Below are positions 8,210 through 17,522 of a DNA stretch of 64,000 bases, piece after piece. This stretch comes from Chthoniobacterales bacterium (GTDB lineage Bacteria; Verrucomicrobiota; Verrucomicrobiia; Chthoniobacterales; DASVRZ01). The stretch lies in the NCBI GenBank assembly GCA_039930045.1, contig JBDSQB010000016.1, forward strand, positions 62,001 to 126,000, written 5' to 3'. Every line of letters starts with the position of its first letter. Position 1 is the first letter of the stretch. A program made the position numbers and the translations under genes. Under the pieces are notes generated by a model. The model saw only the letters and a list, made by a program, of their open reading frames with translations. It did not search any database and had not been told where the DNA came from.

Positions 8210-8688
8210 ATCCTCAAGTTGGCATCATCACCGTCTCCGACCGCGCTTCCATCGGCGTTTACGAAGACAGGGGCGGCCCCGCACTGGCCGAAGCTTGCAA
8301 GAACTACGGTTGGACCGTGGCCGCAGACGTGCTTGTTCCCGATGAGATTGATGCCATCGCTTGCGCCGTCGAATCGCTTGAAGTCCAGGGCTGCCAGCTC
8401 ATTCTCACCACCGGCGGCACGGGTGTCGCCCTGCGCGATGTTACGCCCGAGGCCATCCGCAGCGTCATGCGAGTCGAACTCCCCGGTTTTGGAGAAATCA
8501 TGCGCGCCGAGTCGATGAAGATCACGCCGAACGCCATTCTTTCCCGCGCCATGGCTGCCATCGTCGGCAAATCGCTCGTCATCGCGCTTCCCGGCAAACC
8601 CAGCGGCGCGGTCGAATGTCTCAGCTTCGTCTCCGGGACGATTCCCCATGCGGTGGAAATCGCCGCCCGCATTCCGACGAGCTGCTAA
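8206..8688 (+). CDS. molybdopterin adenylyltransferase-type protein (MogA/MoaB)
   Basis: A 160-residue protein of the MogA/MoaB family, acting late in molybdenum cofactor synthesis by adenylylating molybdopterin before metal insertion. The motifs are GIITVSDRASIG (residues 6-17), LTTGGTGVALRDVTPEA (near 68) and LPGKPSGAVECL (near 127). I use the ATG at 8206, which overlaps the moaC stop; the longer frame upstream is antiparallel-free shadow of moaC. MogA and MoaB are hard to separate by eye, so I give no symbol. The next gene converges with a 3-base gap. Confidence 0.88.
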   Translation: MNPQVGIITVSDRASIGVYEDRGGPALAEACKNYGWTVAADVLVPDEIDAIACAVESLEVQGCQLILTTGGTGVALRDVTPEAIRSVMRVELPGFGEIMRAESMKITPNAILSRAMAAIVGKSLVIALPGKPSGAVECLSFVSGTIPHAVEIAARIPTSC

Positions 8689-8691
8689 ACG

Positions 8692-9654
8692 CTACCAGCG
8701 CGTCCCAAACCAGCGCAGCCTTGGACTGACCCCGGCCTCGCGATGGATTTTTTTGGCCGCCTTTCGCAACGGATGGAGCAGGCGATACAGCGAGTCGTCC
8801 TCGCGCATGGCAAAACGGCGGTCGCCATGTCGCAATTCCCCGCGATGCACCGAGGAAGCCATCCATTCCGAGGCGAGTTGCATGGCATTCATCGAAACGA
8901 GGCGAGTCAGATGCCAGCTGTTTCCCAGCACATAGTCCGGTGACGCGAGAATTCGTTCCCCGGCTTTCCTGCGTTCCTCCGTTTTTTGCTGATGACGATG
9001 CGGCAGATGGTGGATGATCAAATCTGCGGCAAATTTACTTTTGCGAGACATGCCCTCCCAGCGGTGGCCGCCCTGTTCGATGAGCAGACCGCGGTCGGCG
9101 CGAAAGAAGCACTTGTGCAACGGCTCCAGCAGACTCACCGGAATCCGGCCATCGCGGGCATCTTCCCGATTCGTTTTGGACTGCTCCAAAGTCTCAACCG
9201 TCACCCAGCGCGCGTGCAAGGCGCAACTCAGCCGCGGGCTGCGCTCCGACATGGGCACAAAATAATTTTGCACCGCCACACGCTGGCCTGGTTCCTCGTC
9301 TTTGCAGCGGCGAAAAATCGTCGCCAGTTTCCTGGAACCCGGATCCCAGAACTCGTCCGCGTCGATTGGCACAATCCATTTCGCACCTTGCGCGAGAGCG
9401 GTTTGAGCGAGTTCGTTGGTGATGCGTTTTTGCTCGAAGGGCCCGTCGTGTCGCGTCACCGATACGGGTCCCATTCGGCTCATCGTTTCCAGCAACGCCT
9501 CTGTGCCATCCGTCGAGCCATTGTCCACGACGTGAATCCGATCCAACCCGAGTCGGAGATGATGCAGCAGGTTGAAAGCAATCACGTCCCACTCGTTGCG
9601 CACGACCATCACACCGTGAATGCCCGTCGCTGGCTTGGCTGGGATTTCGCTCAT
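8692..9654 (-). CDS. glycosyltransferase family 2-like protein
   Basis: About 320 residues from the ATG at 9654, 337 if the ATG at 9705 is used. It begins with GVMVVRNEWDVIAFNLLHHL, and has a HVVDNGSTDGT nucleotide-binding block and a DxD-like PIDADEF near residue 95, all features of the GT-A glycosyltransferases that transfer sugars from nucleotide donors. The remaining C-terminal half is basic and unplaced. The acceptor is unknown. Its promoter region is shared with the divergent hpnJ, so it may add a sugar to a hopanoid or a surface glycan, but that is only positional inference. Confidence 0.75.
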   Translation of the reverse strand: MSEIPAKPATGIHGVMVVRNEWDVIAFNLLHHLRLGLDRIHVVDNGSTDGTEALLETMSRMGPVSVTRHDGPFEQKRITNELAQTALAQGAKWIVPIDADEFWDPGSRKLATIFRRCKDEEPGQRVAVQNYFVPMSERSPRLSCALHARWVTVETLEQSKTNREDARDGRIPVSLLEPLHKCFFRADRGLLIEQGGHRWEGMSRKSKFAADLIIHHLPHRHQQKTEERRKAGERILASPDYVLGNSWHLTRLVSMNAMQLASEWMASSVHRGELRHGDRRFAMREDDSLYRLLHPLRKAAKKIHREAGVSPRLRWFGTRW

Positions 9655-9735
9655 GAAGGGCGTGATGCTAAACCGGCTGCGGGCCGCGTCAATCCGCTTG
9701 CTCATCGCGGGGTCACCGCCGATAAATCAGGGACC

Positions 9736-11157
9736 ATGGAATGCCGTCCGACTTTGTTTTTAAATCCACCGTCGTGGCAGGGCTTCGATGGAGGCGCTGG
9801 CTCCCGCTACCAGGCGAAACGCGAAGTTCGCTCGTTCTGGTATCCCACCTGGCTCGCGCAGCCGGCCGCTCTGGTGGATAATTCCCGGCTCGTCGATGCT
9901 CCGGCGGACGATCTGTCCGTCGATGACGTCCTGAAAATCGCCCGCGACTACGAGGTCGTGGTCATTCACACGAGCAACCCAACTTTGCGCGGCGACGCCT
10001 TGCTGGCGGAGGCCTTGAAAAATCAGAAACCGCAAACCAGCGTCGGCCTCGTCGGAGCGCAGGCGGCGGTGCTACCCGACATCACCATCGGCGCTTCCGA
10101 GGCGATCGACTGGGTCGGCAGAAAGGAGTTTGATTTCACTTGCCGCGACGTGGCGCTCGGAAAACCTCTCGCCGAAATCACCGGCCTCTCTTACCGGCAC
10201 GAGGGCAAAATCATTCACAACAGCGAGCGCGCTCTCATCCACAATTTCGACGAATTGCCCAGCGTGATGGACATCTACAAGCGCGATCTCACCATCGAAA
10301 ACTACGCCATTGGCTACCTAAAACATCCCTACGTTTCCCACTACACTGGGCGCGGATGTCCGGCGCAATGCACCTTTTGCCTCTGGCCGCAGACCGTCGG
10401 CGGGCACCAATATCGCGCCAAATCCCCCGCCGCTGTCGGTCGCGAAATGGCGCACGCGAAGTCCTTGTTTCCACAGGTGAAAGAGTTCTTTTTTGATGAC
10501 GACACCTTCACCGCCTACGCGCCGCGAGCCCGCGAGATCGCCGTGGAAATGGGAAAACTTGGAGTTACCTGGAGCTGCAACGCGCGCGCCAACGTCAACT
10601 ACGAGACGCTGAAAACGATGCGCGACAACGGACTTCGATTGTTATTGGTCGGCTACGAAAGCGGCAGCCAGGCCATCCTCGATAACATCAAAAAAGGCGT
10701 CACCATCGAGCAGGCGAAACGTTTCACCAAGGACTGTCACGCACTCGGCATCACCATCCACGGCACCTTTATCGTTGGCCTGCCCGGCGAGACGCCCGCC
10801 ACCATTCGCCAGACGATGGAGTATGCCAAGGAACTCGATTTGTTTTCGATTCAGGTCAGCCTCGCCGCGCCATATCCGGGCACGGAATTGTATCGTCAGG
10901 CCATGGAAAACGGCTGGTTTCGCGAGGGCGATCTAGTCAACGACGCGGGCCAGCAAATCGCCGCGCTGGAATATGCGGATCTCACCAAAGAGGAAATTTT
11001 CGCCGCCGTGGAGAAGTTCTACAAGAGCTACTACTTCCGGTTCAAGCCGATCAGCCGCATCGTGAAAACCATGTTGCGGGACAAGGACGTGATGAAGCGC
11101 CGACTGCGCGAGGGCGGGGAATTTTTCAAGTTTCTCCAGTTGCGCGGAGTTCGATAA
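9736..11157 (+). CDS. hpnJ: hopanoid-associated radical SAM protein HpnJ
   Basis: A 473-residue B12-binding radical SAM protein. The iron-sulfur site is C208, C212, C215 in TGRGCPAQCTFCLWPQT; the FFFDDDTFT block follows near residue 250. The N-terminal LFLNPPSWQGFDGGAGSRYQ and SFWYPTWLAQPAAL match HpnJ as I remember it, and the length is typical (about 470). HpnJ is tied to the cyclitol ether head group of bacteriohopanepolyols. The ATG at 9736 is the natural start; the open frame runs further upstream only because it shadows the glycosyltransferase gene. No other hpn gene is in this window. murJ follows after two bases. Confidence 0.87.
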   Translation: MECRPTLFLNPPSWQGFDGGAGSRYQAKREVRSFWYPTWLAQPAALVDNSRLVDAPADDLSVDDVLKIARDYEVVVIHTSNPTLRGDALLAEALKNQKPQTSVGLVGAQAAVLPDITIGASEAIDWVGRKEFDFTCRDVALGKPLAEITGLSYRHEGKIIHNSERALIHNFDELPSVMDIYKRDLTIENYAIGYLKHPYVSHYTGRGCPAQCTFCLWPQTVGGHQYRAKSPAAVGREMAHAKSLFPQVKEFFFDDDTFTAYAPRAREIAVEMGKLGVTWSCNARANVNYETLKTMRDNGLRLLLVGYESGSQAILDNIKKGVTIEQAKRFTKDCHALGITIHGTFIVGLPGETPATIRQTMEYAKELDLFSIQVSLAAPYPGTELYRQAMENGWFREGDLVNDAGQQIAALEYADLTKEEIFAAVEKFYKSYYFRFKPISRIVKTMLRDKDVMKRRLREGGEFFKFLQLRGVR

Positions 11158-11159
11158 CA

Positions 11160-12722
11160 ATGGCGGCCAAATCCCGCAGTGCCAGCTTCCTCGTTGCCGC
11201 AGGAATTTTACTGAGCCGCATCGCCGGGCTCGTGCGCCAGCGGGTCTTTGCACATTACTTCGGACAATCGGCGGCGGCGGACGCCTTCAACGCGGCGTTT
11301 AGGATTCCTAACTTCCTGCAAAATCTCTTCGGCGAAGGCGTGCTCTCCGCTTCCTTCATCCCGGTTTATTCGCGATTGCTGGCAGGCGACGATGAGAAAG
11401 AAGCGGGCCGCGTCGCCGGGGCCATCGCGTCGATCATTTTGTTAGTCGTCTCCAGCATCGTGTTAGTCGGCGTGCTTCTAACACCGTGGCTCGTCAGCGC
11501 CATCGCGCCCGGATTTGTCGGTGAACGCCGAGAGCTCACCATCGTGTTGACGCGCATTCTTTTTCCCGGCGCAGGACTGCTAGTACTATCAGCGTGGTGC
11601 CTGGGAATTTTGAACAGCCACCGCAAATTTTTTCTCTCCTACACCGCGCCGGTTTTGTGGAATGTCGTGATGATCGGCGCGATGTTTTGGTGGGGCCGCC
11701 ATTCGACTCAAAGTCAGCTCGCCGTCTCACTCGCCTGGGCCTCCGTCGCAGGAAGCGCCGCGCAATTTCTCATTCAGCTTCCCGTCGTATTGCGCTGTGC
11801 CCCAGCGATTCGGCTCGGCGCGAGCTGGAAAAATCCGGCGGTGCAAATCGTTACACGCAACTTCGTTCCCGTCTTCATCGGACGCGGCGTGGTGCAGCTC
11901 AGCGCCTTCATCGACGCGTTGATCGCGAGTCTCCTGCCTATCGGCACGGTGTCCGCGCTGGCTTACGCACAGGTGCTCTACACGTTGCCGGTGAGCTTGT
12001 TTGGAATGTCCGTTTCCGCCGCCGAACTGCCCGAGATGTCGTCGGCGCGCGGCACGGAGGAGGAAGTTTTCGCCTACCTGCGGAAGAGGTTGGATAAAGG
12101 TCTAACTCGCATTGCGTTTTTCATTGTGCCCTCGGCGATGGCGTTTCTAGCCTTGGGTGATGTTCTGGTCGCGGCGCTTTTTCAAACCGGAAAATTCACT
12201 TCCGGGGATGCAAACTACGTCTGGGCAATCCTTGCCGGCTCGACGGTTGGATTGCTGGCCGCGACCCTGGGACGGCTCTACGCCTCCACCTACTACGCGC
12301 TGCAAGACACCAAAACTCCGCTCAAGTTTGCCATCATCCGGGTCGTGTTAGTTACGGTGTTAGGATATTGGGCCGCAGTCATTTTGCCAGGCTGGATGGG
12401 CTGGAGCGCCGTCTGGGGCGGGGCGGGGCTCACCGCTTCCGCAGGCGTTGCGGGGTGGGTGGAATTTTTCCTCCTTCGCCGCAAGCTTAATCAGAAAATC
12501 GGCCCCACTGGACTCCCCGCTGGACTAACTTCACGGCTCTGGACGTCGGCTTTGTTAGCAGCAGGATTGGGCTGGTTGGTAAAACTATCTCTTCCAATCG
12601 AGTTGCATCCGATTGTGCGCGCGGCGGTGATTCTGCCGGTTTTTGGAGCGAGTTACTTCGCCTTGGCCGCAATTTTCAAAGTGGAGGAAGCGTTGGCGCT
12701 ATTCCGGCGATTGCGGCGCTAG
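11160..12722 (+). CDS. murJ: lipid II flippase MurJ
   Basis: A 520-residue polytopic membrane protein of the MurJ/MviN family, which flips the peptidoglycan precursor lipid II across the inner membrane. Visible signatures: the N-terminal AGILLSRIAGLVRQRVFAHY, then ADAFNAAFRIPNFLQNLFGEG and LSASFIPVYSRLL, with about fourteen hydrophobic segments overall. It starts two bases after hpnJ, so the two are probably co-expressed, placing a hopanoid enzyme beside an envelope-lipid flippase. Its last 24 bases overlap the convergent PhzF-like gene. The gene uses TTA and CTA leucine codons unusually often and is dense in CTAAC/GTTAG. Confidence 0.92.
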   Translation: MAAKSRSASFLVAAGILLSRIAGLVRQRVFAHYFGQSAAADAFNAAFRIPNFLQNLFGEGVLSASFIPVYSRLLAGDDEKEAGRVAGAIASIILLVVSSIVLVGVLLTPWLVSAIAPGFVGERRELTIVLTRILFPGAGLLVLSAWCLGILNSHRKFFLSYTAPVLWNVVMIGAMFWWGRHSTQSQLAVSLAWASVAGSAAQFLIQLPVVLRCAPAIRLGASWKNPAVQIVTRNFVPVFIGRGVVQLSAFIDALIASLLPIGTVSALAYAQVLYTLPVSLFGMSVSAAELPEMSSARGTEEEVFAYLRKRLDKGLTRIAFFIVPSAMAFLALGDVLVAALFQTGKFTSGDANYVWAILAGSTVGLLAATLGRLYASTYYALQDTKTPLKFAIIRVVLVTVLGYWAAVILPGWMGWSAVWGGAGLTASAGVAGWVEFFLLRRKLNQKIGPTGLPAGLTSRLWTSALLAAGLGWLVKLSLPIELHPIVRAAVILPVFGASYFALAAIFKVEEALALFRRLRR

Positions 12723-13502
12723 CCATTCTACCCGGCTCATCAACACGGCCTGGCCTTTTAGAAGGATCCGGTTGCCTTGAATGCTAACTTTGACCACACC
12801 GCCGCGTGCGCTGGCTTGATACGCGGTGAATTCATTTTTGCCTAACTTCTCCTGCCAGAACGTCGCCAGCGTGCAATGGGCGGAGCCGGTGACAGGATCT
12901 TCCGCGATGCCGGCGGATGGCGCGAAGAAGCGCGAGATGAAATCGAACTCCGCCGCTGCGCTGCGGCAGGTAACGATGATTCCTCGAACGGCAAACGCCA
13001 TCAGTCGAGAAAAATCTGGAATTAGCGCGCGCAAAGTCGCTTCATCCGCCACTTCGACTAACAGATCACTGGAACTCCGCAGCACGGAAACTAACTCGCA
13101 ACCGAGCGCCTCGGCCAGACCGCCCGGAGTCGGGCAGGGGACCGCGATGTTAGTCGGGAAATCCATTTCGATCCAATCGCCCGCACGGCGACATCTGAGC
13201 CAGCCGCTGGTGGTGAGAAATCGCGCCTCCTCATTATGATCTAACTCGCCTGTTTTCCACAGAATCATGGCGCTCGCCAACGTGGCATGGCCGCAAAGAT
13301 CGACCTCGACCGTGGGCGTGAACCAGCGCAGCGACCAGCCGTCCTTGATAGGATGCAGAAACGCCGTCTCGGATAGATTCATCTCGCGAGCGACGAGTTG
13401 CATCCAACTCGCATCACGCGGAGCATCGAGCACGCAGACCGCCGCCGGATTTCCTTGGAATGGAATTGCGGTGAAAGCGTCAACGACCCAGAGAATCGTC
13501 AT
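12699..13502 (-). CDS. PhzF family isomerase-like protein
   Basis: A 267-residue member of the PhzF/YddE fold, built of two similar alpha/beta-barrel halves. The N-terminal VDAFTAIPFQGNPAAVCVLD, the catalytic Glu in MNLSETAFL (residue about 45), VDLCGHATLASA, and the second-half EDPVTGSAHCTL are all in place. The family includes phenazine isomerases and amino-acid-like epimerases; the physiological substrate here is unknown and no phenazine genes are nearby. It overlaps the murJ 3' end by 24 bases on the opposite strand, and shares its richness in CTAAC/GTTAG. Confidence 0.85.
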   Translation of the reverse strand: MTILWVVDAFTAIPFQGNPAAVCVLDAPRDASWMQLVAREMNLSETAFLHPIKDGWSLRWFTPTVEVDLCGHATLASAMILWKTGELDHNEEARFLTTSGWLRCRRAGDWIEMDFPTNIAVPCPTPGGLAEALGCELVSVLRSSSDLLVEVADEATLRALIPDFSRLMAFAVRGIIVTCRSAAAEFDFISRFFAPSAGIAEDPVTGSAHCTLATFWQEKLGKNEFTAYQASARGGVVKVSIQGNRILLKGQAVLMSRVEWLAPQSPE

Positions 13503-13519
13503 GCACTTGGATGTGACGT

Positions 13520-14806
13520 CTAAATCCAGCGGCCAGCGGGGATGACGCCGTTCTTGGGGATAACGATGATGCCGTCCCTCACGAAGAAGCCGTCGCCGTC
13601 CATGTGGTCGGGTTTGCCTTCGGGCGTGATGACGCAGCCGTCGCCGATGCGGGCGTTTTTGTCGATGATGGCGCGGTCCACGACGCAGTTTTTGCCGATG
13701 CCGATGGCGGGCAAGCCGGCGGGCGGGGTGGTTTCGTAGAAGTCGCTGCCCATGATGACGGAGTGCCGCACGGTGGCCCCGCTATTGATGATGGATCGGA
13801 TGCCGATGACGCTGCGTTCGAGGGAGCAGTCGGAGATGATGCATCCGTCGGAGATGATGGCCTGGCGGACCATGGCGCCGTTGATCTTGGTGGCGGGCAG
13901 GAACCGGCGGTGGGTGTAGATGGGGCTGTCCTTTTCGAAGAAGGAGTACTCGGGGACGAGGTCGGTGAGTTTGAGGTTCGCCTCGAAGAAGGCGCGAATG
14001 GTGCCGATGTCTTCCCAGTAGCCTTGGAAAATATACGCGCTGACGTGCCGCTCTTTGATCGCGGTGGGGATGATGTGTTTACCGAAGTCGGCGAAGTCGT
14101 TATCGAGGCATTCCTCGAGGACTTTGCGGTTGAAGACGTAGATGCCCATGGAGGCCTGATAGAGATCGGAGTCGGCTGGCTGGCCGAGTTTCTTGAGGAG
14201 GTCGGCTGGAATGCGAAGGGTGTCGAGGACGGCGGGGTCTTTGGGTTTCTCCTCGAAGCGGGTGATGCGGTAATCGGCGTCGCTGTCCATGATGCCGAAG
14301 TCGGTGGCGGCAGCACGGGCGACGGGAATGGTGGCGAGGGTGATGTCGGCCTTGGAGCGAATGTGGCTGGCGAGGAGGTCGGCGTAGTCCATCCGGTAGA
14401 GCTGGTCGCCGCTCAGGACGATGTAATATTCATACGGGTCCTCGAGGAAGTAGCGCATGTTTTGCCGGACGGCGTCGGCGGTGCCTTGATACCAATGGGA
14501 GCCCTCGGGGGTCTGCTGCGCGGCGAGGATTTCGACGAAGCTCTTGGTGAAATGGTCGAACTGGTAGCTGGCGTTGATGTGGCGGTGGAGGGAGGTGCTG
14601 TTAAACTGAGTGAGGACGTAAATTTTCCGCAGGCCGGAGTTCAGGCAGTTCGAGATCGGGATATCGACGATGCGATATTTTCCACCGAGTGGGACGGCGG
14701 GTTTGCTGCGGTCCTTGGTGAGGGGATAGAGCCGGGAGCCAGCTCCGCCACCCATGATGACAGCGAGGGTTTTCCGAACGACAGAGGGGAGATTGAGGGT
14801 ATCCAT
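13520..14806 (-). CDS. glgC: glucose-1-phosphate adenylyltransferase (plant/cyanobacterial type)
   Basis: About 428 residues; makes ADP-glucose from glucose-1-phosphate and ATP, the committed step of glycogen synthesis. The nucleotidyltransferase signature GGGAGSRLYPLTKDRSKPAV lies near residue 18, with KYRIVDIPISNCLNSG next; YQGTADAVRQN and SGDQLYRMDY follow, and a C-terminal left-handed beta-helix holds the allosteric region. The wording resembles cyanobacterial and plant enzymes more than E. coli GlgC. Three starts are possible (14857, 14818, 14806), none with a clear Shine-Dalgarno; I chose 14806 by length. It diverges from glmS across about 90 bases. Confidence 0.9.
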   Translation of the reverse strand: MDTLNLPSVVRKTLAVIMGGGAGSRLYPLTKDRSKPAVPLGGKYRIVDIPISNCLNSGLRKIYVLTQFNSTSLHRHINASYQFDHFTKSFVEILAAQQTPEGSHWYQGTADAVRQNMRYFLEDPYEYYIVLSGDQLYRMDYADLLASHIRSKADITLATIPVARAAATDFGIMDSDADYRITRFEEKPKDPAVLDTLRIPADLLKKLGQPADSDLYQASMGIYVFNRKVLEECLDNDFADFGKHIIPTAIKERHVSAYIFQGYWEDIGTIRAFFEANLKLTDLVPEYSFFEKDSPIYTHRRFLPATKINGAMVRQAIISDGCIISDCSLERSVIGIRSIINSGATVRHSVIMGSDFYETTPPAGLPAIGIGKNCVVDRAIIDKNARIGDGCVITPEGKPDHMDGDGFFVRDGIIVIPKNGVIPAGRWI

Positions 14807-14897
14807 GGCGGGTAGCATTGACTCATTGCGGCGGAAAGTCACGCCTGAACCTTTCACTTTTCAGCGACAATTTTTCCTCCTAAGCTCTGCGCCAACT

Positions 14898-16751
14898 ATG
14901 TGTGGAATTGTTGGTTACATCGGTCAGGCAGAGGCGAGTCCCATTCTATTGGACGGGCTTCGGCGCTTGGAATATCGCGGCTACGACTCGGCCGGTCTCG
15001 TGACGGTGTATCAGGGCGCGATGCAGATTCGCAAAGCCGTTGGGCGCATCGCCAGTCTGGCCGAGCATCTTGAGAAACAACCCGTCTGCGGCACGATCGG
15101 GATCAGCCACACGCGCTGGGCCACCCACGGGCCGGCGACGGAGACCAATGCCCACCCGCATGTCGATGCCAGTGGCCGGCTGGCGATCGTTCACAATGGA
15201 GTGATTGAGAATTACCAGACGATCAAGGCCGGATTGGTGGCTGAGGGGCACACCTTCCAGAGCCAGACCGACACCGAGGTGCTGGCGCATTTCATCGGGA
15301 AATATTACGACGAGGCGGGTGGGACGCATGGGGCCTCGCGCCTGCTCGATGCCGTGCGTTCCGCGCTGAAAGGCGTCATCGGGACTTACGGCCTGGCTAT
15401 CACGCATCTCGACGTGCCGGAGGTGATCGTCGGCGCGCGCCGGGGCAGTCCGCTGGTGGTAGGCCTGGGCAAAGGCGAAAACTTCCTCGCGAGCGATCCG
15501 CAAGCCATCGTCGCCCACACGCGCGAGGTGATCTATTTGAAGGACTACGACATCGCCTGCGTCGGGCGGGATTCGTTTGAAATCAGCAGTCTCGTGGGCG
15601 CAGTGACGGGGAGTTACGAGGTGACCAAGGTGGAATTCACCAGCGACGACATCGAGCTCGGGAAGTTTCCGCACTACATGCTGAAGGAGATCTACGAGCA
15701 GCCGAACAGCGTGCGCGACGCCATGCGCGGGCGGCTTTCCAACGAGGACGCGACGGCGATTCTCGGCGGCTTGAACATGACTTCGCAGGAACTCCGTGCC
15801 GTCGAGCGAGTGGTTCTCACCGGTTGCGGCACGGCGTCGCACGCGGGCTTGGTTGGCGAATATCTCATCGAATCGCTGGCGCATCTGCCTGCCGAAGTGG
15901 AGATCGCGAGCGAGTTTCGCTACCGCAATCTGCCATTGAGCAAGGACACACTAGTCTTCGCGATTTCGCAGAGTGGCGAAACCATCGACACGCTGGCCGC
16001 CGTCCGCGAGGCGCAGCGCAAGGGGCAGCGCACGCTCGGCATTTGCAACAACGTCGCCAGCACCATCGCGCGCGAATGCGGTGCCGGAGTTTACATGCAC
16101 GCCGGGCCGGAAATCGGCGTCGCCGCGACGAAGTCCTTCACCAGCCAGGTGACGGTGCTGACTTTGATTTCACTCTTGCTCGGACGCATCCGAAATCTGT
16201 CTGCGACCGAGGGACTGCGTATCGTCAAGGCGCTCGAAGCCATCCCCGGCCAGATCGAGCAAATCCTCACCCAGAGCGAGCACATCCGGCACATCGCGGA
16301 GAAATATGCCGACGCCAAGTCGATGCTTTTCCTCGGGCGCCAATACAACTTCCCGATCGCTCTCGAAGGCGCGCTGAAGATGAAGGAGATCACCTATATT
16401 TCGGCCCAAGGCTACCCCAGCGCGGAGTTGAAACACGGCGTCATCGCGCTGGTCGAGCCGAGTTTGCCGAGCGTTTTCATCGCGCCGAGCGACGGCGTTT
16501 TCGAGGCCAACTTGAACAGCATCGAGCAAGTCAAGGCGCGCCAGGGCCCGGTCATCGCCATCGGCACCGAGGGCGAAACGGAACTCAGCCGCATCGCGGA
16601 CGACGTCATCCACATTCCCGCCTGCCCCGATTATCTCAGCCCGCTGTTGACGGTGATTCCACTGCAACTCCTCGCTTACCACACCGCTGTCGCTCTCGGT
16701 CGCGACGTGGACAAACCCCGCAATCTCGCCAAAAGCGTGACGGTGGAATAA
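14898..16751 (+). CDS. glmS: glutamine--fructose-6-phosphate aminotransferase
   Basis: A 617-residue enzyme that makes glucosamine-6-phosphate from fructose-6-phosphate and glutamine, the entry to amino-sugar and peptidoglycan synthesis. The N-terminal glutaminase domain starts MCGIVGYIG with catalytic Cys2; GLRRLEYRGYDSAG follows. Two SIS sugar-isomerase domains occupy the C-terminal part (VLTGCGTASHAG near residue 304, and KEITYISAQGYPSAELKHG near 495), and the end DKPRNLAKSVTVE is canonical. The start at 14898 is fixed by the need for Cys2. I saw no ribozyme-like leader upstream. Confidence 0.97.
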   Translation: MCGIVGYIGQAEASPILLDGLRRLEYRGYDSAGLVTVYQGAMQIRKAVGRIASLAEHLEKQPVCGTIGISHTRWATHGPATETNAHPHVDASGRLAIVHNGVIENYQTIKAGLVAEGHTFQSQTDTEVLAHFIGKYYDEAGGTHGASRLLDAVRSALKGVIGTYGLAITHLDVPEVIVGARRGSPLVVGLGKGENFLASDPQAIVAHTREVIYLKDYDIACVGRDSFEISSLVGAVTGSYEVTKVEFTSDDIELGKFPHYMLKEIYEQPNSVRDAMRGRLSNEDATAILGGLNMTSQELRAVERVVLTGCGTASHAGLVGEYLIESLAHLPAEVEIASEFRYRNLPLSKDTLVFAISQSGETIDTLAAVREAQRKGQRTLGICNNVASTIARECGAGVYMHAGPEIGVAATKSFTSQVTVLTLISLLLGRIRNLSATEGLRIVKALEAIPGQIEQILTQSEHIRHIAEKYADAKSMLFLGRQYNFPIALEGALKMKEITYISAQGYPSAELKHGVIALVEPSLPSVFIAPSDGVFEANLNSIEQVKARQGPVIAIGTEGETELSRIADDVIHIPACPDYLSPLLTVIPLQLLAYHTAVALGRDVDKPRNLAKSVTVE

Positions 16752-16754
16752 GCT

Positions 16755-17393
16755 CTAACTCGAAAAGGAAATATTAATGAAATCCGGCTCGATGGCCGGT
16801 TTCGGAGTTGGATGCGGACGCGGCTGTGATGCGGGTGCGGTTGTGTCGGATGGTGCGATCAGCCCGCGTAGTTGATCCACCGATTTCTCGATGCTGCTAA
16901 GAATGTGAGCCGCCTGCGGATGGGAAATGCGCGCGCCGCGAACGCTGACTAGTGGGGACGGGGGCTGCTCCTGAGCGGCTGTGAGTTCGCTGGCGAGCTT
17001 GGCGATTTCCCCGGCATGTTCGCTCTTCATTTTTTCCAATTCCTGCTGCAGCGCGTCGCGGTCGGCGGCGGCTTTTTGCAAGAGGAGGTCCAAGGCCGTG
17101 GCGCGCATCGCCTCATTGGCCAGCCGATGGCGCTCCTCCCGCAGCTCCTCGATGTCCTTCTGGAGTTGAGTGAGGCTCTTCTGTGTTTTCTCAAAAACGT
17201 GTTTGAGCAGCGCAAACTCGTTCGATTTTCCGGCGAGTTGACACTGGAGATCCTGCGACATGGCGTTGGCTTGCTCGAAGTCGTTTTGCAACGCCTCAAA
17301 GTCCGCCCGCAGCGACGCGCTGAGATGGATATTGACCCCGGAACTGGCGGGTTCCTCGGGGGCGGGGGATGAAGCGGAAAGGTCGTCGGGCAC
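16755..17393 (-). CDS. coiled-coil protein, unknown function
   Basis: Predicts 212 residues from a GTG start; an in-frame stop lies four codons upstream, so the start is well bounded. Residues about 25-145 are strongly helical and heptad-like (rich in Leu, Glu, Lys, Gln), typical of a long coiled coil, followed by a Pro/Ser-rich linker and a short C-terminal segment ending ISFSS. No signal peptide or membrane segment is seen, so it is likely cytoplasmic. The family is not one I recognise. It converges on glmS with only three bases between stops. Confidence 0.68.
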   Translation of the reverse strand: MPDDLSASSPAPEEPASSGVNIHLSASLRADFEALQNDFEQANAMSQDLQCQLAGKSNEFALLKHVFEKTQKSLTQLQKDIEELREERHRLANEAMRATALDLLLQKAAADRDALQQELEKMKSEHAGEIAKLASELTAAQEQPPSPLVSVRGARISHPQAAHILSSIEKSVDQLRGLIAPSDTTAPASQPRPHPTPKPAIEPDFINISFSS

Positions 17394-17522
17394 AAGCGTG
17401 GATTACAAATTCACCTGCAAAGCTAGAAGCAGAACGCGAGCCCAGCCGCAAATGACTGTGCGTTTCTTCCATTTTTTCGAGGACCACTCCCTCTGTAACC
17501 CCGAGGGCCGGGCTTGTCCGAC

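Noticed and set aside
13604-14815. 403-residue plus-strand frame opposite glgC
   Set aside because: Antisense shadow: composition is Val/Asp/Gly-rich with no motif, while the minus strand encodes a clear GlgC.
14819-14897. glmS ribozyme upstream of glmS
   Set aside because: The gap is too short and shows no ribozyme-like paired core; such ribozymes are mostly found in Gram-positive bacteria.
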